From Hyphochytrium catenoides (Eukaryota; Sar; Hyphochytriomycetes; Hyphochytriales; Hyphochytriaceae), in the NCBI GenBank assembly GCA_900088475.1, contig FLMG01003956.1, forward strand, positions 2,014-35,405: a stretch of 33,392 nucleotides of DNA, written 5' to 3'. This document shows positions 1 through 9,934 of this stretch, in pieces; the first letter of the stretch is position 1, and each line of letters begins with the position of its first letter. A model generated the notes under the pieces. It saw only the letters and a program-made list of their open reading frames with translations, searched no databases and was not told where the DNA came from. A program made the translations under genes and the position numbers.

Positions 1-6
1 CTTTAC

Positions 7-3000
7 CTTATAGTCAGGCAAGGAGTGGAAGAGTATCCTATCTGTGTACGAAGGAGTACGTGCGCCCTGATGTAGGTTAAGGTTAGTACGGAGGACTCAT
101 GAGTCTACTGAGCCACATTGAAGGCCTTGAAAGACTATCAGAGTCTGTTCTTGGAGGAGGCAAGTAGCTATCTATCCATGGTTCTCTCTTTCTCTTGTAC
201 TCTCTCGCTCTCTCTCCTCCTGTCTTCAGATCTACCTTGTCATTGCTGCCTCTGATGGAGTAGAGCTCAGCTATCCGTTCTGAAGTGAAGAGCTCATCTG
301 TTGCCGCAGCTCCCTTCTGCCGCCGGTAAGAAGGAGGGAAAGCGATGGGCGGCTCGAAAAAGTTGCAGAAGATCTGCAGAAGGAGACAGACCATAAGACT
401 TGGAAGGGCCATCATAGAGGGAGGGGAGGAGAAGAGCACTGATAAGAGAGAGCCCACAGAGTCAATTAGTGGAAGAAATGGCGTAGCAATGAGAAGACTG
501 GTTGAGGTGCGCACCTTAGATCGTTGCATAACCTGATACAGCTCATCGAGCTCACGTAACTCCTTCCAGCACGTATCAGCGGCACTGAAGGAAAGGAATG
601 GCGGCGATGTGTAAGACAAGTCATGAAGGCATAAAATCTAACTCAAAAAAGATTGTGTCTTCTTACCTTTGGAGCTTTAACGCCCGGGCTGAACCCGTCT
701 GAGATTCTCCCGCCTTGAGCTTGCTGACTAGCGGAGCTCGAGCTCTTTGAGCCTCTTCTTTAGCTTTTATCGCCTCTCTCTCTTGCCGCAGTTTCGACTC
801 TAGTCGCATCACAACCTGGAGAAAGAGTCAGGCTTAGGACAGCGATCATGCAGATACCGCGGTCTTTTGCCACGAGTGCTTCTCCCTTTTCTTTTTTCTC
901 TCTCTTTCTGTACTCTCGCCTCTCACTCTCTTTTCTCTCCCTGGGCTGAGCTTTTCCTTCCTGTCTGCTCAGCATCTGCAGTGCCGGTTCTCGTACCGAG
1001 ACTTTATCCAGGACATTCTCCGGCGTCTCTAACAAGCGGTAGTTAAGATCACCCAGAAAGATTGTATGCTGGTGCACCAAAGGAAAGTCAAAGCCGTAGT
1101 CCTGCTCCTCCAACACCATGTCCTTGATAATCTGCCGTAGAATAAGAGAGTCACGTTCTGTCAGCACTCGTCACATCTATTGCGTGCTCTGCGCTCGTTT
1201 CTTCATATTGTCTCTCACTGATCCTTCTCTCTAACCATGCCAGTACTGGACTCTCTCTCCTCCGTACTCATCCTGCATCATACAGCGATGGACTTACGCT
1301 GTAGACGTCCTCATTGCGCTGCTCAGCCATATTCTTGCCCTTGTAACCCAAAACGGTTAGGACAGGATCAGACTTCAGTGTAGCGAAGGGGCCTCCACCC
1401 CCAAGGAAAACGAGTAAATAACGAGGGAGAAACGTGGCAATATGGAAGAGTGAAAGAGAAAGAGACAGACAAACAGAGAGAGATGGAGAGAGAGAGAGAG
1501 AAACAGAGTAAGTGTAGGAGTTTCACCTTTTGGTCGGAAGACAGATGAGCAGTAAGGAACGCGAAGGTGGAGTCGTAAAAGCGGAATGCCATGCCCACTG
1601 CACCCTTGTTGGGAGCTCTTCTGAGAAGGAGGTTTATTCCGCGGTTAACGCGCGCCTCTTTCAGATCAAACTGCCCCGCAGAGAAGACTCCAGTGTCAAC
1701 ATACTGCTTCTTTGCGTAGACCGTTAGCCCGATATAGCCCTGAGGATATAGATCGGACATTAAATCACTATGCAGAGATTGCTAATGCTTAAAGAGAGTC
1801 AGAGAGAGAGGAGAGTACCCCGCACAAAGGTAAAGAGGATGACAAGGTGGCAGCTTATGAATAGGTTGCCTGGTCTTTCAGACTCACATGAAACCCGAGC
1901 TGCGTCGCGTTGCTGCCGATTTGGTCGCTGAACTCTACGTAGCACTCCGGGCCTCCAAGATGCTGGTGCATGACAGCCCTAACATTTGCGTCATGGTGAG
2001 GAGGCGACAATGAGGCCCTGTACAATCGATTGGCCGTCCATTGCTCTCTCTTATTCATGCTTCTCCGGTTCCTATTCTGTTTCCTATCTACAAGGATGGC
2101 GTACCTGAGCTCGTTGAAACACAAGCATTCTTGTACGCCAATGATATAGACATCGTGATCCAATGGCAGCCATTCGTCTACATTTGGCGGGACACCTGTC
2201 AGGAGAGGCCGAGGAAGCACCATGGTGAGACAATATATCGAAAGGATTACTTGGCATTTGTGGCAAAGTGCGAAGACAAGATAGGTCAGAGACCGCACGG
2301 TGGAGGTGGGAGACGAACGGAGAAGCCCAGGATAATTCCCCAACATCCAGCACCTGTCTCTCCCATGTTAAAGGACGTGACATAGAAACTCTTCTCCTCT
2401 AGCTTTTTGTTCTCTTCCTCGAAGAACTCAGGCTGCACGTCGAACATCTGCAGAGTACGTGTGAGATCAACAAATTGGAGGAAACGTAGCATCAACATCG
2501 TCATCTTTACAAAATGCAAACAGCATCAAATCAAAGAGAACCCGCGAAATTAGCGAGAGCAATAGGAATGGAGCCCTAACCTCGCTTCGCGTGTGCTTTA
2601 ATGTTGGGGTCTTGAGCCATCTGGACCGCCACCAGTACTGAATAATTTTATCCGCATTGGAGTAGACGATAGCATTCAAAAAGCCTGCGAATTGATCACA
2701 ATGTGGGCACGAGGGGACAGTTATTAGTTATTTGGAGAATGGCAGGCAGGACGACTGAGTGTATTTAGCGATGAGCTATTCCATTGGGGCAAGGAGAGAC
2801 ACAGACAGACGACAGACAGAGACAAGAGAGAGAGAGAAAGGGAGAGAGAGAGACAGAGAGAGACAGAGAGAGAGAGAGAGGAAGAGAAGACTCTTCTTTG
2901 ATATGGATGAGTTGCCTTTGAAATAGTATAGATCGTCACGCATTGGAAAGAGAAGAGTCAAGAAACGCTACCCTGCAAGGGCTGGGATACAGCGTGTACG

Positions 3001-4686
3001 ACAGAGGCTGGGAAGTACGGCCGTCCTCTTATGCTCCAGATTATTCGATCCAGAAGCGCAAAAACCCAGATGCCTAAGAATGCAAGAAGATACTGCTGCA
3101 ACTTCCGCACTACCGCGCGCTCAGAGGCGAACAAAGTCAATGCTATGGCAAGACAGGGAGACGGTGAGTGAAAGAGGTAGCAGAGGCGTGAAGCGGCAAG
3201 GGAACAAGTCATTGAAGGTTAGGCTGGAGTCAGGACAAAAGGGACAGGTCCTCTCCTTACCAGATGCCTCAGTCCTCTCACACCGGTGCCGAATCTCCTT
3301 CTTGACCCTCTCGGAGACCACGAGTACAAAGAAGAAAGCGATAAAGACAACGGAGTAGAAGTGATGGAGCTGCCAGGAAGGCTCAGATATCCAGCACCAG
3401 AGTACAGAGTCTCCGTAAACAGCGGCTGAGCAGGAGGCGAGACGTTAGGGTCGTGGTGACGGGAATTTTAAGTGACCAAGATGCAGAAGGCAAAGTGCTC
3501 TCATTATTCTGGACGTGAGTGAGGACAAAGGCTGAGAAACGACAGCGGAGTTTAAAGGACCAAAGAGAGGGAGAAAAGAAGAAGCAAACAAAAGGGAGAA
3601 CAGCACAGATGAGGGACATGAGAGGAAACAGATTGATCTCTTCTGATAAAAGAAAGCGAGGAACCAAACTCAGCGATAGGCTAGGGAATTGCAGCAGTGC
3701 ACCAGAAAGAAGCTCTGCGGAAGGTCCTACCGATCGCAGGTGTGATAGTCATGATGGTACATATAGAGAAGGTGATGCCAGCATAATAAGGCAGATAACG
3801 GCGGGTGCTCTCCTCTGTCTCCCTCCAACAGACCCAGAGATACATGTTGGTTGCGATGCAGGCTGTCCAGACTAACGAGCCGAGCGCTAGCCACTGTGTG
3901 GCTGCCGCTTGTAAGGTGCACACCCATGAGAGAGGCGTGTCAATTGATTCCGGGCCCGCCCTGCCCACGAGGTAGACAATGCTCAGAGCCAAGTCCTGAT
4001 AAGAGCAAGAACAGAAGGCAGCCAACCGATAAACATCCGGCGAAGGCGAGAAGAGGTGAGGGCAAGCGTGTGCAAGTGTTAGGACGTGACAGCAACAGAC
4101 AAGGACCGGGACGAATGAGTGAGTGAGGTCAAAGAGCTAATACAGCGGTGAAGCTTTTATGAAGGTCCGTTCAGAGGTAGGATTTAAGCCACAAGGAAAG
4201 AAGGAGACATAGCAGAGTAGGTGTCGAGGGGAGAGAGGAAGGGAGACAGAGAGAGAGAGATGAGGAGAGAGAAAGAAACAGAGAAAAGAGACAGAGAAGT
4301 GAATGAGAGAGAAACAGAAAGACGAGCGGGAAAGAAAAAGTGAGAAGTTGTTGAAAGGAATCAGTAAGCGAGAGTGAGAAGAGAGTAGTGATGACGAAAC
4401 AAGAGAGAGACAGGACAACTCCTTCTTACAATGCTACATAGAACATAGACCAATAGATTGCTGAAGATGATACGTCGCTTCTGATAGCAGTTCCGGGCAA
4501 AGGAGTAGAGCACAACGGAGGCACCTGCATGAGGCCCCATAGGTCAGCGCATTAGACCCTGCAGGGGAAGGAAGAGCTCTGAAGGTGTTGGACGGCCTTA
4601 CCCAGCATAGACAGCACGGACGAGACCGTGATGCCTACCACCAGCGCATAATTCTGACTCTCAGAGAGATCCTCGATGGCCATCAT
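7..4686 (-). CDS. cAMP-receptor-like 7TM receptor fused to inositol-polyphosphate 5-phosphatase (3' partial)
   Basis: Exons, read on the minus strand: 4686-4602, 4524-4430, 3995-3731, 3425-3261, 3142-2972, 2684-2581, 2447-2354, 2195-2105, 2017-1888, 1739-1527, 1339-1298 (or from 1333), 1131-997, 815-667, 584-515, 373-236, 66-7. All junctions are GT..AG and in phase, giving 669 residues. A TGA lies directly upstream in frame of the start ATG. Residues 1-295 form seven membrane segments like Dictyostelium cAR receptors: WVCTLQAA at TM3, the extracellular WCWI, and QPLQGFLNAIVYS at TM7. Residues 296-669 carry the 5-phosphatase motifs in order: TSFNMG, GVQEC (catalytic Glu349), NKGAVG (444), AHLSS, GDLNYR (512), FPPSY (615) and RTPSYTDRIL (652). 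Such enzymes remove the 5-phosphate of phosphoinositides or inositol phosphates, so membrane action downstream of the receptor is inferred. A charged helical insert (exon 815-667) splits the domain after GDLNYR. The donor at 996 is the least certain. The C-terminus lies outside the window. Confidence 0.9.
2803..2886. repeat. GA-rich simple repeat in a receptor intron
   Basis: Imperfect (GA)n/(GACA)n run inside the intron between the TM6 and TM7 exons of the receptor-phosphatase gene. On the sense (minus) strand it is a CT tract, the usual intron composition in this window. Confidence 0.9.
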
Positions 4687-5040
4687 TCACGCCCAAGAGT
4701 CCCCAAGGTCCTGATGAAGCCTAATCCAGGGCCTCTAGCCTACTGCACAGCAGAGCATAGCACAATCTCTTTGCGCGTGGATGATGAATCATAGCGCCAA
4801 CGCTGTCAAAGCTAGAGAGACCACCTCATCAATAGGAGCTATTAAGGCAGCGAAGCGGCATAGGGACAGAGACGGACAAGCATATGCTATGCACTGTGTG
4901 TCTTTATCAACTTCTGGCCGTTCTCTTTCAGTCTCTTTTCTAAATCGAGATGCGACGGATTGTGGCCCTGCTCTTATCTCCGCTCTAAGTCCTTCGGAGC
5001 TCCGCCATGACGTTTGGCCCTGGCGCCAGGCCTGAGAGCC

Positions 5041-5118
5041 CTGTCTTTCCTCCTCTTTCTCCGTCTCTCTCTCTCCCTCTCTCTCTCTCTCTTTCTCCGT
5101 CTTCTCTCTCTTTGCCTT
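5041..5118. repeat. CT-rich simple repeat
   Basis: Imperfect (CT)n run on the plus strand. It faces the GA run at 5265-5411, so the two form a loose inverted pair about 150 bases apart. Confidence 0.85.
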
Positions 5119-5264
5119 TCTTCTGCCCTCGGTGGGCCTGCTGCTGCCTCCGCCTATCTGACGGGGCCAAGAAAGAGAGCTGAAGTTTAGATAAGCGTTC
5201 ATCGGAGAGACAAATAGGAGTTTGCAGAGGGCGGAGGAAGTTGACGGGAACAGTAGACATAGCA

Positions 5265-5340
5265 GAAGAGAGAGCGAGACAGAGAAAGAGAGAGAGACAG
5301 AGAGTGACACAGAGAGGGAGAGAGAGAGACAGAGAGAGAA

Positions 5341-5405
<65 letters not shown>

Positions 5406-5411
5406 GAGAAA
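5265..5411. repeat. Long GA simple repeat
   Basis: GA repeat with a nearly uninterrupted core at about 5350-5395, flanked by GACA and GAGGGA variants. It is polymorphism-prone sequence, located 5' of the receptor-phosphatase gene. Confidence 0.95.
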
Positions 5412-5543
5412 GTGTGATGAGTGGGAGGTCTACTTGATAGAAGCTGGAGAGGGAAGGAGGAAGGGTTATTCTTAGCCATGACACCTGGATCAGCCATTGA
5501 AACCCAGATATGGCGTGGGTATTATAATAAATGACAGAAGAGG

Positions 5544-5821
5544 CAATTAGTAGTTAACTAGGTTCAGAAAAATGAGGTAGTGTCGGTTACGGAGAGACGG
5601 TGTGGACAGGTGGAGGACAGCCTTTCAGTGAGAGAGGAGCCCAACAAGCTCAAGAACCTCTTCTATCACTGTTGCCACCAGCTCTTGGACATAGACACAA
5701 AGAGCGAAGGTGCAAGAGATAGAAGAAGATGCCAGGAACTATCTCGGGGAGCTGAAGAGCGCAGTGAGTCAAGTCTTGTTGCAGTATTGTGGGAGAAGGG
5801 AAGGAGTTTCCAAAAGGTGAA
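5544..5821 (+). other. Possible small gene or gene remnant in two frames
   Basis: Two protein-like stretches follow each other on the plus strand in different frames. The first, about 5550-5705, reads KNEVVSVTERRC and then NKLKNLFYHCCHQLLDID. The second, after the TAG at 5693-5695 and up to the TGA at 5819-5821, reads KVQEIEEDARNYLGELKSA and then VSQVLLQYC. Both look helical and charged. Joining them needs a one-base frame change or an intron; an intron from GTGGAG to CATAG would link only part of the first stretch. No start codon with good context is visible. It could be a decayed copy, an unrecognised spliced gene or chance. Confidence 0.25.
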
Positions 5822-5952
5822 GGAATAAGGTCTCTGGCCGCGTAAGCTCTCGGGGAATGGTTGACAGTTTGTGAATGAGGCAGAAGGTTCTTGCAAGAGC
5901 TACCCTTTTTAACGGTTCTCTGTACTGCAGCCTTTTCCTTCTAGCAAGTAGC

Positions 5953-6886
5953 TTAGCTTCGACCACGGGTTTCCACGTCCATTTCAGGACGATAGGCCCA
6001 ACCACTTATACTCTCGAGAGTCTCTTCTCTTATGGCCTTTGTTCTTTCCACAAGGTGTTTCTCTCTATGATCTATCCGGTACGCTACTTTGTGGTAGCTA
6101 TCGGCATGAGGCTGAGGTAGAGGGCGCTGCAAACACTTGCAAATATTATCGAGGGTGGAAAGAAAGTCTGATTTACCAGAGGAGCGTTGAAAAAGATAAA
6201 CCTTTCAGGGTATAACAGTACTTGCAGGCATGTCCGTCCTTAGGTTTAGGTCCAGGAGCCAGTTATAATGGACGCAGGCTCTTGGCACATATACATATAT
6301 ATATACTTGCTCCGTCAGATGTGACGCCACCATTCGGGATACCACTCTGCGTAGTTATTATCTGTGCTGCGAGCACTACTAGAAGGCTGGAGAGTCTGTG
6401 AATCCAGCGGTCCTTCCGGAATGGGTTTCTTTTTCCATCGCCGCTGCCTGGAATGACCCTTAGAACATCTCTAGTCGGGTGGGGTGGGTTCTGGCGAGGA
6501 TAGCTGCTTACCTGCTTCAGATTGTAATCATACAAAGCTGATTGAAATGGGGTATAGACAGAGCCCTGAGATCACCAGCAGAGAGTCGTAGAAAAGGGAC
6601 TTTAGTCCATGTTTAAATCAACCCGTAAGTTATGAACCCTTACCATCTTCCTCTCTGCCTCTCGGAGCTTTTCACTAAGAACAATGGACTGAGAGGTCAT
6701 CGTTGTCAAGGTGGCATTCAGCTATGACATCAAGGATTGTGAGACATAGCCAATAAAAACTAGAGTGTGAGCCGCACACACATCGCAATCAGTAAGTCAT
6801 GTTGAAAGGAAGAGGGTGCTTACCTCCTGCACCTGCTGCAGGAACTGTCCTAAGGCCTCGAGATTCCTAAGCTCATAGTCGTCCAT
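5953..6886 (-). CDS. Small helical protein of unknown function
   Basis: Four exons join in phase 0: 6886-6824, 6721-6644, 6565-6512 and 6126-5953, giving 122 residues and a TAA stop. The first three donors are strong (GTAAGC, GTAAGG, GTAAGC). The start reads MDDYELRNLEALGQFLQQVQ and is followed by a heptad-like stretch with TSQSIVLSEKLREAERKM, so a short coiled coil is likely. The C-terminal exon is charged (KHLVERTKAIREETLESIS). There is no signal peptide or membrane segment. The size and heptads recall small subunits of multi-protein complexes such as DASH or BLOC/BORC-type subunits, but I do not recognise a family. The last exon is the weakest part, because the 385-base intron before it could hide another exon. 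Confidence 0.6.
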
Positions 6887-7402
6887 GGTTGCGCGTCTCC
6901 TCTTTTTCTACTATGTGTTCTTGACCTTGTCTAAGCGGTCTACCCAACCACAACCAGCTGTTTGAGCGTAGATGCAAGACTCCAGCTCAGTTATCGTTCA
7001 CCGGGACAGGCGACTCTCATCCGACACCCGCTATTTCTGTTTGAAAGGAGCTGTTAATCAGCCAATAGGCTTTGGAAGCACCGCGGAGCTTGGGGTCAAC
7101 TGTATTGTTACACAGAAAGGCCTCTCCAAAGATGTCGACGCTGAATGCGTGATGACAGCAGGGTCTCACCACTACGTGTCCTATCCTCCCAGAGATGAGT
7201 CTTCGAGTTTCTTCGTTTAAAAAACAGCGCGGCAGTAGAACATGGTCCCGTTATTCCTTGCGGTTCCTACAGAGATCAGTGACAGAGCAGCAGCTGTTTT
7301 ATTTGAAGAAAAGTTCATCACAGATCCAAACTACCAAGGAAGGCGGGAAGGCCGTCTCCATCTGTTATATCTATAATTATTCTTCGGCAGAAAGAAAACA
7401 GT
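6887..7402. other. Intergenic region
   Basis: Upstream region of the small helical protein gene and 5' flank of the first tRNA. An 82-codon plus-strand frame (6972-7220) shows no recognisable motif and no splice-supported extension. I do not call a gene here. Confidence 0.5.
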
Positions 7403-7484
7403 GTCATCATGGGAGAGTGGTCTAATCCGCCAGTTTCAGGTACTGGTCTCTTCGGGGGCGTGGGTTCGAATCCCACTGATGACA
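7403..7484 (+). tRNA. tRNA-Leu (anticodon CAG), copy 1
   Basis: An 82-base type II tRNA without intron. The acceptor stem GTCATCA pairs with TGATGAC, and base 73 is A. The D stem is GGA/TCC. The anticodon stem CCAGT/ACTGG encloses the loop TTCAGGT, so the anticodon is CAG with G at position 37. A long variable arm (CTC/GGG around TTCG) and the T arm GTGGG-TTCGAAT-CCCAC follow. The internal B box GGTTCGAATCC is perfect. It decodes CUG as leucine. Confidence 0.96.
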
Positions 7485-7783
7485 AAATCTTTTTGCCCTC
7501 TTGACTCTTGTCTGCTTGAACTTTAGATTTCCTAAAAGTAGCTACCCCATTATTACCCAGTCTGGCTAATACTCGTACCAAGGGAAACACCCTTATTTCG
7601 TCGCAATAAAGTTGCAACAAAGCACCAGTTAACAGTTCCAAGGCCTACCAAATGTGGTGATTTGAAGCCCTCTACCACTGCTGCTCTAATCTGGTTGGAC
7701 TGTCACAGCAGAGACGTCCAGAAATTGCCCATTGCTATTCAGCGTATAATTGCTTGCTTGATTCTTCTCTTTGTATGACTGGT
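7485..7783. other. Spacer between the two tRNA-Leu genes
   Basis: About 300 bases. Apart from the first terminator I see no gene or repeat. The sequence identity of the two tRNA copies stops almost exactly at the gene borders. Confidence 0.6.
7490..7494 (+). terminator. Pol III terminator of tRNA-Leu copy 1
   Basis: A run of five T begins six bases after the discriminator base, as expected for RNA polymerase III termination. Confidence 0.8.
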
Positions 7784-7865
7784 GTCATCATGGGAGAGTG
7801 GTCTAATCCGCCAGTTTCAGGTACTGGTCTCTTCGGGGGCGTGGGTTCGAATCCCACTGATGACA
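7784..7865 (+). tRNA. tRNA-Leu (anticodon CAG), copy 2
   Basis: Identical over all 82 bases to the copy 381 bases upstream, with the same orientation, anticodon, variable arm and B box. Only two bases before and four A after the gene are shared with the flanks of the first copy, so the duplication is old or kept uniform by gene conversion. Confidence 0.96.
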
Positions 7866-7870
7866 AAACC

Positions 7871-7875
7871 TTTTT
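7871..7875 (+). terminator. Pol III terminator of tRNA-Leu copy 2
   Basis: Five T starting six bases after the mature 3' end. Confidence 0.8.
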
Positions 7876-8008
7876 GCTTTCCCCAATATCGACTCAATCT
7901 ATTCGTTAACGGCTAGGGATTCTGATTTCTCTTGGTGGTGGCTGCTTGCCTGCCAACGCGAAGAAGAGCAGCAAAAACGGCCAGCACCTGATCTGCTGTT
8001 AGCGTCAT

Positions 8009-8043
8009 TCTTCTCTCTCTTTTTCTCTCTCTGTCTCTCTCTG

Positions 8044-8102
<59 letters not shown>

Positions 8103-8200
8103 CCTCTCTCTTTCTTTCCCTTTCTCTCTCTCTCTCTATCTATCTCGCTCTCGCCCTCTCGCTCGCTCTCTGTCTCTCTGTCTCTCTCTCCCCGTCTCGC
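8009..8200. repeat. Long CT-rich repeat upstream of the WD40 gene
   Basis: Nearly pure pyrimidine run (CT, CTGT, TTTC and CCCT variants) on the plus strand, about 250 bases before the start codon. It is the same strand bias as in plus-strand introns, so it could be a 5' UTR intron or a promoter pyrimidine tract. Confidence 0.9.
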
Positions 8201-8447
8201 GCTTGCTATCTCCTTTAATTTTGGGGTGAATCAGACCAAGCAGCCCCGGGCTATCTGTGCCCTTCGCCTGCCCTAAGAAGAGTTAGTAGGAGAGACAGAG
8301 GAGACAGGAGAAAGAGATCTGAGAGGCAAAGCGGCGTCTGCAGCAACTTGGAGCTGACATAGAAGTTAGGGTCCATACTTTCTGAGACACTTAAGAGACT
8401 GTACGGGCAGACAGAGAGGGCGAGCATCTTTCTAACCTGAAGACCTG

Positions 8448-9893
8448 ATGCGGATCGTCGCGGGCACCTATGAGGGCTACCTCTTCGGCTGGGAAAGTAC
8501 CCGCACAGTATCCCAGCCAGGTGAAGACCCAGCGCTAAGCCTCACATTCGCCTTTGAAGCCCATGACGAGTGCATCAGAGCTATTGCCATGGTCAAGGAA
8601 ACAGGAGGCAACTTCCTCGTGACAGGCGGCAACGACGAGACCATCAGGTGCAACCTCAGACTGGGTGGTCTTTTTTCCGTCGTTCTCCTCAAGCGAAGTG
8701 GCATAGAGCTTCACTTGCCACTTTTTCGAGCTGGACAGCGCCCACAGGCATCTCTTCTTTCCCCAAAGACTCTGCTGCTCTATTGCGCTCGAAGTCATAC
8801 CTAACCAGCTTTCTGCTTTCTCTCTCTCTCTCTTTGCATATACTAAGGATATACAACCTGCAGAAGCGGGTAGAAGTGGGCTCTCTGATGCAGCACGCCG
8901 CCGCGATCATGGCGCTTGACTTTTACCAAGATTTGAATCTTTTGAGTGGAAGTAAGGATGGCACCATCTGCATCTGGAGGACTAGCGACTGGCAGTGCCT
9001 GCACATCCTAGGAGGACACAAGTGAGCTCTTGCCTCCTGTCTCTGTCTCTCCCATGCCTTTCTCTCTCCCCTCCTTCTCCTGTCTGTCTGTCCCTTAGTC
9101 CTTTTCTGGCTCTGCATCTTTGTGTCCCACTTTTTCTCATTTGTTCTCTCCTTCTCTCCACTTTGAACCTTGAACTTGGTCTCGCTCTCTGCCTCTTTCT
9201 CTCTTTGTATAGTTTCCCTCAGACAGATGGTCAGTGCCTATTTCCTCCTTGCTCTCTCTGCCTCCAGACCTGGGACTCGACCAGGTTTCAGACTGATTTC
9301 TTGGTTTACCTGGCTTGTGTTCATTCTCTTTTCTTCACTTCCTGACCCCTGGGTTTCTCCACTCTTTATGGCTCTCACTCGTCTCTAAACTTCTTCTGCG
9401 GACAGAGACGCTGTGAACAGCATTGCGGTGCATCCCTCAGGCAAGCTGGCCCTTTCTGTCTCCAAAGACCGAACGTTGCGGATGTGGAACCTGGTGAAGG
9501 GGCGCTCGGCCTTTATTAAGAGATTGGAGAAAGAGGCCACTCTTGTCCGCTGGTCGCCCAAGGGAGAGAGGTAGACCCCATCTCTCTGGCGCTATATCTT
9601 TGTGAGAATATCTCTCTCCTCCCATTGCTCTCTGTGCCTCGCCTGATTCTCTCTCCTTTTCATCATTCCACTGGGTTGATTCTTCTCTGCTGAGTCTTAC
9701 ATAGCTCTTCTGTATGTCCCCACAGCTATGCGACGGTGATTGATAAGACTGTCTACCAATACAACGCGGCTGGCGATGTAAGTCTCCCTCTGCCTTCTTC
9801 TGTCTTGCTTCTTTGCATCCATCTAGCATTGCTAAACAGGAGGTGCTTGCCCTTCTCTCTCTCTCTCTCACATTCTCTCTCTCTCTCTTTCTT

Positions 9894-9934
<41 letters not shown>

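Larger units (their letters stand above)
4687..5952. other. Intergenic region upstream of the receptor-phosphatase gene
   Basis: This stretch lies between the 5' end of the receptor-phosphatase gene and the 3' end of the next minus-strand gene. It holds a CT tract, a long GA tract and a protein-like plus-strand stretch, each listed separately. The long minus-strand frames here (about 4789-5497) are mostly repeats read as Ser/Leu or Arg/Glu and are not believable proteins. I found no other exon set that joins in phase. Confidence 0.6.
7866..8447. other. Upstream region of the WD40 gene
   Basis: Non-coding stretch between the second tRNA and the WD40 start. It holds the long CT repeat at 8009-8200 and then mixed sequence that probably contains the 5' UTR and promoter. 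No TATA-like box stands out. Confidence 0.55.

Noticed and set aside
4789-5497. Long minus-strand ORFs of Ser/Leu runs
   Set aside because: They are translations of the CT/GA simple repeats.
6087-6240. Minus-strand frame reading YPERFIFFNAP, reminiscent of a CRAL-TRIO (Sec14) core
   Set aside because: Only one short motif matches, the residues after it do not fit the domain, and the frame ends in a stop without neighbouring CRAL-TRIO exons. It overlaps an intron and last exon used by the small helical protein.
6180-6262. Zinc-ribbon-like string KDGHACKYCYTLKG on the minus strand
   Set aside because: It has a single CxxC pair, no second pair and no phase-compatible exon on either side.
6972-7220. 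82-codon plus-strand ORF before the first tRNA
   Set aside because: No motif, no splice-supported extension, and it lies in the flank between a minus-strand gene start and a tRNA.
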